Shown here one piece after another: positions 27,366-36,696 of a stretch of 64,000 nt of DNA. The translations under genes and the position numbers were made by a program. The stretch is from Campylobacter concisus (GTDB lineage Bacteria > Campylobacterota > Campylobacteria > Campylobacterales > Campylobacteraceae): contig NZ_CP060707.1 of assembly GCF_003048675.2 (NCBI RefSeq), forward strand, positions 1,612,001 through 1,676,000, in the 5' to 3' direction. The notes beneath the pieces are model-generated. The model did no database searches. It worked only from the letters and a program-made list of their open reading frames with translations, and had not been told where the DNA came from. Each line of letters starts with the position of its first letter. Position 1 is the stretch's first letter.

Positions 27366-28958
27366 TTAAAACATATCTAGACTTTGAGTTTTTTCCTTGC
27401 ATACATCACCCACATGGTGATATATGCTGGCTTTTTGGGAGTATTCACGCTCCTCTATAAATTCTCTACATATTCTTGTAGCATCTTGTGCTCTATCTGT
27501 AAGCTCTCGTATTCTTCTCTCAAATTTTGGAATTTTTCTTCTAAATTTTCTAATTTTTCTTCCAAGCAAGATATTGAACTCTCGTACATATCTCTTTGTT
27601 GCTGCAAAGATTCCGTTAAGGCGTCGTTGCAATCTTTGTTCAAGCTCTTGACTTTCTTTGTTAGCTCTGTCACATTTGTCTGTAATATCGCGAGCTTCTT
27701 CTCGCAGTCTTGTTGCAAATTCATTGTTTCTAATTCGTGCTTGCTCCTTTCGTCTTCGATCGTCTTCGTCAAGCGCTCGTTCTCTTCTAGCAATGCTTTC
27801 TCTAATGCTGTCATCCTCTACTCCATTTTCATTAATATAAATTTCCTGCTCTCGTTCTCTATTATCTCTTTGTCTTTTGGAATCGATATGTAATACTCCC
27901 TCTGGGTCTTGTCCGCAGTAGGTTGGCTGTATCTCCATTGTTTTGGTATCGTCCAAGCTACTTCTTCCTTTAATATCATTGCGTGCACTACCCAGCCAAT
28001 TGCTATTCCCAAAATTAGTGCGGTAGCCGCTGATAGCGAGATTATCACCGATCTGTCCTTGTGATGCAAGGATATTGTTTTTTGAAGTTCTTTCGACATA
28101 TCTTTCTTGATTAAATCTATCTCTTTTAGCAATAAGCTCCTCAAGTTTTCGCCTATTTTCTCTGCACTCTGCTTGTGTATTTCTATCATGGAATTCTCTA
28201 ATTCTTCTGCTTGAGCTTTGGCTGAGTTCTCCAAGTCTTTGAGCACTGGTGAAGTCTGCATCGTATATTCCTCCTTTTAGACGATTTTTTGTTTTTTTAG
28301 TAGGCAGTATGATCGTTATGCCTTTTTTGTTGATCCTGGTTATTTCGATACCATTTTGTTTAAGAAGTTCAATCATGTGGTCTCTATTTTTAATATAGCC
28401 TTGCTTAACCAGATCGTGCAACTTTTGGTCTAGCTCTTCTAAATTTTTATAATGATTGATGTTTTTCTTGCTAGACAATATAGTTTGCTCTTTTGCTGGA
28501 TCATCTGGACTTGATAGTCCATACTCATCGTTAATGATCTTTTTGATTAGATCTATTCTCGTTTGATCATATTTGGCAAAATAAGGATTAAATGACCTGT
28601 CTGTTTCAAGATCTATCTTAGGGATAAGGAAATTTAACTCAAGCCGTCCATCCTTGTCTGAGTGTTCTACCCATAATACATTTGTACGTTCAAGCATATA
28701 TTCACCCAAAAGAGCATATTCAAAATCCTTAATAATTTTTAGTTTTTGCTCTTCAGTTAAAAAGTCATGCCTCTCTTCAAATGATAAAACACCAAAACAG
28801 GTCTTTTGTTTATAGGTGATGCCTTTTATAATAGCTCTAGTTAAATTTTCATCACCTTTTATAACTCTTGCTGTTCCAGCAGCTTTTCTCTCATTTAAAA
28901 GATAATTTATGCTCCCAAGGCCACCACCAGTATAAGTACGAAGAAATTTAACTAGCAT
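27366..28958 (-). CDS. mobA: ColE1-type mobilisation relaxase MobA
   Basis: Nicks oriT and leads the strand in mobilisation. From MLVKFLRTYTGGGLG (28958) it has 530 aa, close to ColE1 MbeA. Tyr19 (SINYLLN) sits where MbeA has its catalytic tyrosine. His99, Glu107 and Asn109 in VEHSDKDGRLELNFLIP resemble the HEN metal site of the ColE1 class. The C-terminal half is arginine-rich and low in complexity because two other genes are read from it in a second frame. A start at 28997, overlapping mobC by ATGA, is also possible. It belongs to the tRNA-Met island, not to the transposon. Confidence 0.82.
   Translation of the reverse strand: MLVKFLRTYTGGGLGSINYLLNERKAAGTARVIKGDENLTRAIIKGITYKQKTCFGVLSFEERHDFLTEEQKLKIIKDFEYALLGEYMLERTNVLWVEHSDKDGRLELNFLIPKIDLETDRSFNPYFAKYDQTRIDLIKKIINDEYGLSSPDDPAKEQTILSSKKNINHYKNLEELDQKLHDLVKQGYIKNRDHMIELLKQNGIEITRINKKGITIILPTKKTKNRLKGGIYDADFTSAQRLGELSQSSSRRIREFHDRNTQAECRENRRKLEELIAKRDRFNQERYVERTSKNNILASQGQIGDNLAISGYRTNFGNSNWLGSARNDIKGRSSLDDTKTMEIQPTYCGQDPEGVLHIDSKRQRDNREREQEIYINENGVEDDSIRESIARRERALDEDDRRRKEQARIRNNEFATRLREEARDITDKCDRANKESQELEQRLQRRLNGIFAATKRYVREFNILLGRKIRKFRRKIPKFERRIRELTDRAQDATRICREFIEEREYSQKASIYHHVGDVCKEKTQSLDMF
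27455..27814 (-). CDS. mobD: MbeD/MobD-like coiled-coil protein nested in mobA
   Basis: A 119-aa frame wholly inside mobA, starting three bases after the nested mobB stop. MTALEKALLEENERLTKTIE followed by long heptad repeats (LTKKVKSLN, LEEKLENLEEKF) resembles ColE1 MbeD, which begins MTELEKQLL. In ColE1 the same nested order mbeB-mbeD occurs inside mbeA. Its exact role in mobilisation is unclear; coiled coils may bridge relaxosome and pore. Confidence 0.68.
   Translation of the reverse strand: MTALEKALLEENERLTKTIEDERSKHELETMNLQQDCEKKLAILQTNVTELTKKVKSLNKDCNDALTESLQQQRDMYESSISCLEEKLENLEEKFQNLREEYESLQIEHKMLQEYVENL
27818..28261 (-). CDS. mobB: MbeB/MobB-like membrane protein nested in mobA
   Basis: A 147-aa frame in a different register inside mobA. 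The N-terminal part has ENSAKAQAEELENSMIEIHK, close to the KSKAQAQ region of MbeB. A helical segment and one strong transmembrane helix follow (VIISLSAATALILGIAIGWVV), and the tail is polar. A hydrophobic helix encoded in an overlapping frame is unlikely by chance and agrees with the ColE1 model, in which MbeB anchors the relaxosome to the membrane. Confidence 0.72.
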   Translation of the reverse strand: MQTSPVLKDLENSAKAQAEELENSMIEIHKQSAEKIGENLRSLLLKEIDLIKKDMSKELQKTISLHHKDRSVIISLSAATALILGIAIGWVVHAMILKEEVAWTIPKQWRYSQPTADKTQREYYISIPKDKEIIENESRKFILMKME

Positions 28959-28993
28959 CACTAGTGCCTTTATTTGTATTGATACAAGGCGAA

Positions 28994-29335
28994 TCAAGAA
29001 ACATATTTTTTACCCAATATTTCATAAATTTTATGTAAGATCTTATTATCGTCGGCTATGATCTCAATACCAACTCTATCTAGGCTTTGCCCACTATTTA
29101 ATTTGGTGGCTATTTGGTTTATGTTTTGTCCTTGTCTAGATAGCTCAATTAGAAGTTCCCTTATAATTGGTGCATAAATCTGCTTAGACAACATAGCTCT
29201 TATGGCAAATTTTGAGAAAGTTAGGCCACTTTCTTGTAATTTATTATTAATCACCAACCATTCTGCATTACTTAGCCTAAGTCTTTTAGTTATGACTTTG
29301 GTTACCTTGCGTTTTTTTATCTTTTCAGAACTCAC
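28994..29335 (-). CDS. mobC: MobC-like relaxosome accessory protein
   Basis: A 113-aa basic protein: KKRKVTKVITKRLRLSNAEW, then an RHH-type start and the typical MobC motif IELSRQGQNINQIATKLNSG. It binds oriT and helps strand separation. It precedes mobA with ATGA overlap, the order found in ColE1. Its own oriT would be expected upstream (29336-29700); a short GC-rich patch GGCTTCAGGCCGCTAAAATG at ~29470 is the only candidate and is unproven. Confidence 0.8.
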   Translation of the reverse strand: MSSEKIKKRKVTKVITKRLRLSNAEWLVINNKLQESGLTFSKFAIRAMLSKQIYAPIIRELLIELSRQGQNINQIATKLNSGQSLDRVGIEIIADDNKILHKIYEILGKKYVS

Positions 29336-29701
29336 GTAAATTTACTCCCAATCTAAGAAGAAGCCACTCAAAAAATCCTATGCCATAAAAATTTTTGTCA
29401 GACTTGCTCTTTAAATATCTTTTAAGGTTATTTTATAAAATTTCACAGCCTAAAACAAGGAATTCGGTAGGCTTCAGGCCGCTAAAATGCGTGTTTTTTA
29501 AAAATACTATGAAATATATAATATAATTTTTGTAGCTTCTGGATTTTCTCTTAAAAATTTAGTCTAGTATGAAATTAAGAAAATAAAATAATAAAAATAT
29601 AGGGGTTATGCTCATCATAAAAGAGCACTTTAGATAGGACAAGCTAATAACATAAAATTAGTTACTAGCAAATCACAGATAACTAAAGTCTAGCTTTATG
29701 C
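29336..29701. other. AT-rich gap between mobC and the toxin gene
   Basis: 366 bp without a credible gene. It probably holds the mobC promoter (TATAATATAATTTT is near 29517) and possibly the island's oriT around 29460-29500. No hairpin stands out. Confidence 0.4.
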
Positions 29702-29989
29702 TTAGTTAAATTTATCCTTTAGCATCTCGTATACTTCGTTGTTCTCTCTTTTGCCGACAACTAGCACTAACACTACTATCTCACTATCTTTTACCTGATA
29801 TGCCAAGCGGTAGCCGACATCTCTTAACTTGATCTTATAGACATCTTCGTAGCCTCGTAGCTTGTCCTTGGCAACCTTTGGGTTTTCTAGACGCTCACTT
29901 AGCTTCTTTTTAAACTGCACTTTTATGCTATTGTCTAGCTTTTGCCACTCTTTTAAAGCGCCTGGTAAGAACTCTAACTCATAGCTCAT
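29702..29989 (-). CDS. RelE/ParE-family toxin
   Basis: A 95-aa basic protein: MSYELEFLPGALKEWQKLD, then VQFKKKLSERLENP and the family core YKIKLRDVGYRLAYQVKD, VVLVLVVGKRENNEVYE. It matches RelE/StbE mRNA interferases that cleave mRNA in the ribosome. It is encoded second, overlapping the antitoxin by 11 bp, so translation is coupled. It probably stabilises the island. Confidence 0.9.
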   Translation of the reverse strand: MSYELEFLPGALKEWQKLDNSIKVQFKKKLSERLENPKVAKDKLRGYEDVYKIKLRDVGYRLAYQVKDSEIVVLVLVVGKRENNEVYEMLKDKFN

Positions 29990-30230
29990 CTAAGCTTACT
30001 TTTACTGGTTTTTCACCACTTGCTAGAGCAGCATCTACTGCTTTACTTAGATGATACTCTTCTATTATCTCTGCCATTTTTTCATAGACAGCACTTGGTA
30101 CTAGATATGCGCTAGGGACATTGTGGTTTAGTATAGCTACGACATTATCTCCAGCTTGTTTTAAAATTTGAGCTGGAGACTTTTTTAGCTCACTTATGCT
30201 AGCTGTAAAATTTGCTTGTATAGTTTGCAT
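29979..30230 (-). CDS. Phd/StbD-family antitoxin
   Basis: An 83-aa partner of the RelE-type toxin. The N-terminal DNA-binding part (MQTIQANFTASISELKKSPA) and VVAILNHNVPSAYLVPSAVYE are typical of Phd/YefM/StbD. The C-terminal helix (KAVDAALASGEKPVKVSLDEL) would cover the toxin. The pair is expected to repress its own promoter upstream of 30230. Confidence 0.88.
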   Translation of the reverse strand: MQTIQANFTASISELKKSPAQILKQAGDNVVAILNHNVPSAYLVPSAVYEKMAEIIEEYHLSKAVDAALASGEKPVKVSLDEL

Positions 30231-30312
30231 TTTTATCCTTTATTTAATACCTAAAATAATACTAAATAAGATATAAAGATAGTCTTAAAAGTTTATGCTT
30301 TGAAATTTATCC

Positions 30313-32283
30313 CTACTCATTATCATACGATACCATCTCTACTTTAGCCTTTAGTGTGTTTGCATTAATAGGCTTGGCATAAGTGTTTAGTAAAATTTTA
30401 TACTGCTTTTCATGTCCTACTATCTGGGCTATAAGGTTAGCTTCTACCTCGCGTTGCACTAGATAGTCTATAAAGTAGTGCCTAAAAGAGTAGAAGGTCT
30501 TTTTAGAGTCTTTGTCTATAAACTTTCTTTGGATCTGGCTTCTAAAAATTTCAGAGAAGTCCTTATTGCTTACCTTAAATATATTTCCGCTTTTCTTGCT
30601 ATTAACATATTCTAGCAGACCTAGATCTATGAGCTTACTATGAATAGGCACAAACCTAATGCTGTTTTTGGTCTTGGTGGTTTTACCATCATTTGTGTTT
30701 ATGTTAAAGCAGTAAATCCCATCTTTTAAAGCTATATCTTCCTTATGAAGCTGTGTGATCTCTTTTATCCTCATGCCACTATAAGCAGCTATCATTGTGA
30801 CGTAGTAGAGCTCACTAGCCTCTATCCTTGAACTTGGTGATTTACAACTTTGTTTGATACTAGTTACTATCTCAAAGATCTTTCTAGCTTCTGATGCTTC
30901 GTATGGAAGCACTGCCCTTTCGCTAGGGTCTATGTCTATCTTGACATTCATTTTTGCAGTTATGCTTTTACTTATATAGCCGCTATCAAAGCAGTAGTTA
31001 AAAAACTGAATAACCCTTATCATATATTTTTGGATAGTAGGCTCAGAGAGTTTATCGTCATTTTCTCCTAGCTTAAGTATCTGAGATAAACTTTTATCTT
31101 TATACCTGCTCTTTTGAGCTAGCTTAGTTGGAATTTTATAAAGAAGATCTCTAAATTCAAGCAAGTTATCTCTTGTGATCCTATAAACTGGCGTATCTTC
31201 GTTAAAGTATAAAAATAAGAGCTTTTTTACGCCAGTAACTAGTCTTTGCGTATCTGGCGACCACTTGTCAGCTCTTTTAGTGTTTGTCTCAAATATCTCG
31301 AATGCATCCTTTAAGCTCTTTTGATCTTCTAAATTTAAAGCTGAGAATTGATTGCTAGAGCCAGATGCCACTTGCAATGCTTGCCTGATCTCATACTCTT
31401 GTGTTACTTGGGCGCTAGGATTAAAAATACTAAAGCTACTATCGTCATCTAATTTTATCTTGATATTTTTTGGTGGATTTGGATCCAATATGATATCTTC
31501 CATGCTTCTATGGCTATTCTTTGTTCTTACTAGCTTTAAATTTGAAGTTGAGCCATACTTTTGATCTAGTATGGCATAAACCGTTTCGCTAATCCTCTGA
31601 GCCATAGCCTTAAGCTGTCCATCCGTAATAGGCAAACAACCGCTATCTTCAAGCTCTTTTATATTTTCTTGGAATGAAGCTATGTCCTTAGCGTCAAACG
31701 AACTAGGTTTGGCATGTTTGGCTAAGTTATCACTAGAATCATCTTCAAGGAAACAGTGCTCACGCTTGTCATCAAAGAGCACACTGCTCTTCTCAAGCTT
31801 TGATACAAGATAGTTAAGTGTTAGTATGTTTTTCTCTAAAAGAGTTTGCCCTATGTTCTCTTTATTCTTGCTACCAAGAGCGCCAGCAGTGTTAGTGATA
31901 TTACTTATATCCTTAATTAAAATTTGAGGCAGACCGCCATCTATCAAACTTTGTTTAAAGTAGTCATTGAGCGCATTTAGAAATTCTACATCCATCTTCT
32001 TATTAAGAAGAGAGTGCTCTTTGATGCTCTTACTAAGCTTTACTTTCATAAACGAATTTACAAAAGATTGGATTATGCTATCACCAAGATTCATGTGAAC
32101 CGCCCTTTTTATCAAGTAAAGATTGTTGTCTAGAATTTTAGCCCTTTTTCTGGCTTTTTCCAAGAGATTAGTGGATGTGGAGAAGCAAATTTCTCGCTTT
32201 TCGTTAAAAAATTTTCTAATGCTTGGAGCAAGTGTGGCTCGGTAGTAATATATACCGTTTCGCTCCCTTAAGTGTTGTCCCAT
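30313..32283 (-). CDS. int: Tyrosine integrase of the tRNA-Met island
   Basis: Site-specific recombinase, ~656 aa from MGQHLRERNG (32283; a start at 32304 is also open). An N-terminal DUF6538-like segment (GIYYYRATLAPSIRKFF) is followed by a long variable region, a SAM-like core-binding domain (VYRITRDNLLEFRDLL) and the catalytic domain. Catalytic residues visible are Arg in YSGMRIKEITQLH, Arg in FYSFRHYF, His in IVGHEKQYK and the Tyr nucleophile in LNTYAKP. The usual first His of HxxR is Tyr here (FYSFR). It is positioned 105 bp from attR, as expected for an integrase beside its attachment site. Confidence 0.92.
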   Translation of the reverse strand: MGQHLRERNGIYYYRATLAPSIRKFFNEKREICFSTSTNLLEKARKRAKILDNNLYLIKRAVHMNLGDSIIQSFVNSFMKVKLSKSIKEHSLLNKKMDVEFLNALNDYFKQSLIDGGLPQILIKDISNITNTAGALGSKNKENIGQTLLEKNILTLNYLVSKLEKSSVLFDDKREHCFLEDDSSDNLAKHAKPSSFDAKDIASFQENIKELEDSGCLPITDGQLKAMAQRISETVYAILDQKYGSTSNLKLVRTKNSHRSMEDIILDPNPPKNIKIKLDDDSSFSIFNPSAQVTQEYEIRQALQVASGSSNQFSALNLEDQKSLKDAFEIFETNTKRADKWSPDTQRLVTGVKKLLFLYFNEDTPVYRITRDNLLEFRDLLYKIPTKLAQKSRYKDKSLSQILKLGENDDKLSEPTIQKYMIRVIQFFNYCFDSGYISKSITAKMNVKIDIDPSERAVLPYEASEARKIFEIVTSIKQSCKSPSSRIEASELYYVTMIAAYSGMRIKEITQLHKEDIALKDGIYCFNINTNDGKTTKTKNSIRFVPIHSKLIDLGLLEYVNSKKSGNIFKVSNKDFSEIFRSQIQRKFIDKDSKKTFYSFRHYFIDYLVQREVEANLIAQIVGHEKQYKILLNTYAKPINANTLKAKVEMVSYDNE

Positions 32284-32387
32284 ATTTAATAGCCAACCGG
32301 TCAAAAATGGAACAGTTTTATGTAACTACTAAGTAAAAATCGTCTAAAGTGCGTATTTCAGGCTTTCAGGAGCTCATATAAAAAATC

Positions 32388-32434
32388 CTCATAAGCCGGA
32401 GGTCGGGAGTTCAAGTCTCCCCCGTGACACCATA
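32388..32434 (+). repeat. attR: right 47-bp direct repeat of the tRNA-Met island
   Basis: Exact copy of 11817-11863 (3' half of tRNA-Met plus TA), without the 5' half of a tRNA. It marks the right border of the island. Confidence 0.92.
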
Positions 32435-33030
32435 ACACCCTATTTTAGGCACTAGCAGTAATGCTTTTGTTCTTTCCCTTTCTTTAAAATTTCCTTTAAG
32501 AGTGGAACACTATCTCAAAAAGTTTAAAATCATGTCGTACTCCTGCTTCATAAATAATGAAAACAGTAAAGAATAAAAATCTTTTTACTATATGCAAGCA
32601 ATCCAATAGTTTTGTTTGCTACTTAAAGAATTATGCTGGCCAATTTTTAAACAAAGAATTTCACAATTTAAGGGCTCAAATCTTATACTTTCACAGATTT
32701 TGGATAATTTTTAAGAAGTTAGTAGAATAAAAGCTTTAGGGTAGTTTTTGCCCGAACTATCGTCAGAACTCCTCCGCGGATTGTAATAAAATCAATATAA
32801 AAAGCGACTAGAAAAGCAGATGTTTTATGTATCAAAAAATATAAAAAATGTATTGTCTTAAAAATACAAAGTAATTTATTCTTTTAAATTATTATACTTT
32901 TTTATTAAAATTCTTTATTAAACTACATCACAAAGAAGAATAATGATAAGCAAACAAAACAACTTAAAAACTTAGTTGCGGCATTTATGTTTTGCTGTAT
33001 CCAAAGCCTTATTTTTTGGGCTTGAAGTAG
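32435..33030. other. Decayed stretch beyond attR
   Basis: About 600 bp without an intact gene. A 23-bp block at 32473-32495 repeats 11904-11926, just inside attL. Near 32943-33025 a frame reads KQTKQLKNLVAAFMFCCIQ then SLIFWA before a stop, a hydrophobic signal-like N-terminus with its ATG out of frame. It looks like the start of a lost gene joined by deletion to the molybdoenzyme fragment that follows. Confidence 0.45.
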
Positions 33031-33375
33031 CGTGAGCCAGTTCTGATAAATCCAGAAAATGCTAAACAAAAAGGCATTGAAAATGGTGATCTAGTCGTTG
33101 TTTCATCAAAACGTGGCAAAATTTTATGTGGCGCTGTCGTAACAGATGATGTCAGAAAAGATGTAGTTTGCGTAGCAGAGGGTGCGTGGTATGATCCACA
33201 AAATCCTGGCGAGATAGGATCTATGTGCGTTCATGGCGATGTAAACATCCTAACTATCGATAAGGGCACATCAAAGCTTGCACAAGGCAATATATCTCAT
33301 ACGGCTCTTGTAAATATAGAGAAATTTACAGGCAATGCCCCAAAAGTAAAGGTATTTTCAAAACCTAACACATAA
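33031..33375 (+). pseudogene. C-terminal fragment of a molybdopterin oxidoreductase (TorA/BisC type)
   Basis: 115 codons encoding REPVLINPENAKQKGIENGD, LVVVSSKRGKILCGAVVTDD, VAEGAWYDP and VHGDVNILTIDKGTSKLAQG. This is the molybdopterin-dinucleotide-binding domain that ends TorA/BisC enzymes and parallels the C-terminus of the neighbouring torA. The N-terminal ~700 residues are missing. It ends at a proper stop with a terminator, so only the 3' end of a former gene remains. Confidence 0.88.
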
Positions 33376-33382
33376 AACATGT

Positions 33383-33410
33383 AGTGTCTGAGTCTTTCGG
33401 ACACTTTTTT
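33383..33410 (+). terminator. Terminator of the lost molybdoenzyme gene
   Basis: Stem GTGTCTGA/TCGGACAC (one mismatch) followed by TTTTTT, just after the fragment's stop. Confidence 0.75.
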
Positions 33411-33505
33411 ACAAATTTTTTTTAAATTATACTTTTATTATGCTTTTTATTTAAAATTACATTTATATTTTAAACTAATCATAAAATTTTATGCAAGGAG
33501 AAAAG

Positions 33506-36003
33506 ATGCAAAGACGAGATTTTTTAAAAGCTCCAGCAGCTACAGCCGCTGGAGCAAGTAGCTTAAACGCAACAAGTCTCATAAGCGACAACCTAATGAG
33601 CGACACGCCTGCAAAGATGAGCGCAAGTCATTTTGGTGCTATCAAAGGGCTAGTTAAAAACGGTAAATTCGAAGGTGCATTAGATGCTAGCGAGATCGAC
33701 TTTTACCCAGTTAGCTTAACTCAAGGCGTGGTTGCTAGAACCTACGATCAAACTCGTATCGCGCGTCCAAGCGTGCGTAAAGGATACCTAGAAAAAGGCT
33801 ATCAAAGCGATAAATCAATGCGCGGTAAGGACGAGTGGGTCGAGATAAGCTGGGAGCAGGCTTTTAAACTAGTAGCCGACGAACTAAAACGCGTTAATAA
33901 AGAATATGGCGGCAGCGCGATCTATGGCGGTAGCTATGGTTGGTATAGCGTTGGTAGCATTAACAATCCGCAAACGCTTCTTGGCCGTATCTAAATATCA
34001 TTGGCGGCTACACTACTCGTACGCTAAACTATTCGCAGCATGCTATCAGTGCGATCACGCCACACATTGCAGGCTCTGACGAGGGCAACTCTCTTGTTAC
34101 TGCGTGGCCAGTGATACTTAAAAACACCGAAGTTGTCGTCATATGGGGAGCTGACCCGATCAATACAAACCAGATCGCATGGGGAGTGCCAGATCACGAG
34201 AGCTACATTTATTTTCGTAAGTTAAAAGAGCAGATGAAAAAGCGTGGCATCAAAGTCATTACAATCGATCCAGTTTATAACAACACTGCAAACTATCTAA
34301 ATTCAGAGCACTTTTTCGTCAATCCAACAACCGACGTTGCCATGATGATGGCGATATGTTACGAGATGATGAACGCTGGCGTGGCTGATGAGAAATTTCT
34401 AAAAAAATATACAAGCGGCTCAGAGCAATTTATCGCTTATCTAAAAGGCGAGAGCGAGGATAAAGTTGTAAAAAATGCTGCTTGGGCGGCAAAAATTTGT
34501 GGAGTGAGCGAGGTAGAGATTGGAAATTTAGCTAAAATTTTTGGCTCAAAACGAACTATGCTAATGGGTGGCTGGGGACCACAGCGCGCACATCACGGTG
34601 AGCAGTTTCACTGGATGATGATAACTCTTGCTGCGTTTATTGGACAGATCGGCTTGCCTGGTGGCGGATATGGCTTTGGTTACCACTACTCTGACGGCGG
34701 TTGCCCAAGCCCAGCTGCGCCAAACGGCAGCGCACTTGCACTTGCAAGCGGCTCTGCTACGACATCTACAGCTTTCCCTGGACTAGGAGCTATCGGCATC
34801 GTACCATCAACTGAGGGCGAGTGGAAAAACCGCAGTAATGTCGCTATTCCTGTTTCAAGAATACTTGATTGTATAAACAATCCTGGCAAAGAGGTTGATT
34901 TTAACTGTAAAAAGATCACCTACCCAACTATAAAAATGGCATACTGGGCTGGCGGCAATCCGTTCCACCATGCACCAGATACAAATTTAATGGCAAAAAC
35001 ATTTGAAAAGCTTGATACGTTTATCGTGCAAGATTGCTTCTGGACGGCTTCGGCTCGCATGGCTGACATAGTTTTGCCGGCTACCACTGAGCAAGAGAGA
35101 GACGACATCACAAAATCTCATACAAACAAATTTATTATAGCTATGCATAAGATCGCTGAGCCATACGAGCAAGCTAAAAACGACTACCAAATTTACTGCG
35201 GCATTTTAAAAGAATTTGGCGATAAAGAGTATATGGCATTTAGTGAGGGCAAGAGTGAAATGGACTGGATCAAGCAGTTTTATAATGCCTCAAAGAAAAA
35301 GGGCGATGATGCAAAACTAGGCATGCCAAGTTTTGATGAGTTTTGGGCGAAAGGTTATGTTGAGTTTAAAGTCCCGCCTCACGCCCACGAATACGTAACT
35401 ATGGCTGAGTATAGAAAAAATCCTATCATCAACCGCCTAGGAACGCCATCTGGCAAGTTTGAAATTTTGTCTAAAAAGATCGCAAAAGCAGCTTATGATG
35501 ACTGCAAGGCGCACCCAACTTGGATGGAGCCGATGGAGTGGCTAGGAGACGTGGAAAAAACAAAAAAATATCCATTAAATTTAGTAACCCCACACCCAAA
35601 ATATCGCCTTCACAGCCAACTAAACAACACATGGCTTAGAAACCTTGAAGAAGTTCAAGGCAGAGAGCCTGTATGGATGCATCCAGACGATGCAAAAGCT
35701 AGAGGTCTTGAAAACGGCGATGTGGTAAGAATTTTCAACGATCGCGGTCAAACTTTAGCAGGAGTTATCGTAACTAAAAACGTAAAACAAGGCGTTGTTA
35801 GAATGCAAGAGGGTAGCTGGTGGGATCCAGATAAAAACGGACTTTGCAGACACGGAAACGTAAACGTCCTAATACCAAACGAACCAACCTCAAGCCTTGC
35901 TATGGGAAATCAAGCAACTGCACTCGTGCAAATCGAGAAATTTGAGGGTGAATTGCCAAATCTAGAGGTCTTTTCTCAGCCAAAATTTGCAAAAAAAGGA
36001 TAA
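33506..36003 (+). pseudogene. torA: TorA-like periplasmic molybdoenzyme (TMAO/S-oxide reductase), one frameshift
   Basis: Reduces TMAO or related N-/S-oxides as terminal acceptor. Start at 33506 after AAGGAGA. The Tat signal is MQRRDFLKAPAATAAGAS. The first frame runs to LLGRI and stops at 33994. The second continues from NIIGGYTTRTLNYSQHAISA in the next register; one base missing near 33990 explains this. The rest shows GADPINTNQIAWGVPDHESY, MGGWGPQRAHHGEQFHWM, the YWAGGNPFHHAPDTN region and the C-terminal dinucleotide-binding domain ending EVFSQPKFAKKG. Without the shift it would be ~832 aa, normal for TorA. It may be a true mutation or a sequencing error. The cytochrome gene follows 3 bp later. 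Confidence 0.88.
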
Positions 36004-36006
36004 GAA

Positions 36007-36564
36007 GTGAAAAAAATAGTTATGTTTTTAGGGCTTAGTGCTGCGCTTTTTGCTAACGATGCCTATGTCGGTACGCCAGCTAAAATTTTAGATAAGGTTG
36101 GCGGCAAAGAGATCGGTCAGCTTTTCGTGGGCGCAAAAGTCAATGTATTAAAAGATAGCGGCAATTTCGCCGAAGTCGAATATAGCGGCTTTGTGCCTGG
36201 CGAGGGTAATACAGCTTATGCTAGACTGGGCGTCCTAGAGAGCGATATAAGTGTTAAAAACGATAAAAATTTCAAGAAAAATGGCGTCCAAAAAGACGAC
36301 TATGACAATGAATGGATCAAAGTTAGTGTGAAGGGAGTGGTCGAAAAAAAGGCCTTAAAGCCAAATTTAGACGAGGTTTATAAGCCTGGCGAAGAGTTGT
36401 TTAAAGAGCGATGTGGGGCGTGCCATGCACTACACGGATATGATGAGTTTAACGTAAATGTTTGGCCAAGTGTTATAAAAACTATGATCGGCAACGCTGG
36501 ACTTAATGAGACAGAAACGCAAACTTTGACTAGATTTTTACAAAGTAAAGCCCCAATAGAATAA
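36007..36564 (+). CDS. Monohaem cytochrome c, electron donor to the TorA-like enzyme
   Basis: A 185-aa periplasmic cytochrome with a GTG start three bases after torA. A signal peptide (MKKIVMFLGLSAALFA) is followed by an SH3-like domain (residues ~25-80, VGAKVNVLKDSGNFAEVEYS). The C-terminal haem domain has CGACH and a later Met candidate in TMIGNAG. C. jejuni pairs the Cj0264c molybdoenzyme with a similar cytochrome Cj0265c, so the same electron path from the membrane to TorA is inferred. If torA is truly frameshifted, this gene has lost its partner. Confidence 0.88.
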   Translation: MKKIVMFLGLSAALFANDAYVGTPAKILDKVGGKEIGQLFVGAKVNVLKDSGNFAEVEYSGFVPGEGNTAYARLGVLESDISVKNDKNFKKNGVQKDDYDNEWIKVSVKGVVEKKALKPNLDEVYKPGEELFKERCGACHALHGYDEFNVNVWPSVIKTMIGNAGLNETETQTLTRFLQSKAPIE

Positions 36565-36593
36565 CTTTATTTGTGCTTTATTTCTATAAAATA

Positions 36594-36645
36594 GAAAATT
36601 TCGGCCTTTGATGGACTATATCTCCGGGCTTAGGTCGAAATTTTC
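36594..36645. terminator. Bidirectional terminator between cytochrome and response regulator genes
   Basis: GAAAATTTCGGCC pairs with GGTCGAAATTTTC (one mismatch) across a 26-base loop. A-rich on one side and T-rich on the other, it serves both convergent operons. Confidence 0.7.
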
Positions 36646-36696
36646 AGCAACTTTTAAATCAAATCACAGAATTGCTTTTTAGACTTAAATTTACTA

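Noticed and set aside
27384-27893. Long plus-strand frames opposite mobA
   Set aside because: They are mirror images of the three overlapping minus-strand mob genes and lack RBS and family features.
32388-32434. A second tRNA-Met gene
   Set aside because: Only the 3' half is present; there is no acceptor 5' strand or D arm. It is the right attachment site.
32435-33030. A signal-peptide-bearing gene start (hydrophobic stretch near 32950-33020)
   Set aside because: The ATG is out of frame with the hydrophobic stretch and the frame ends within 30 codons; treated as decayed DNA.
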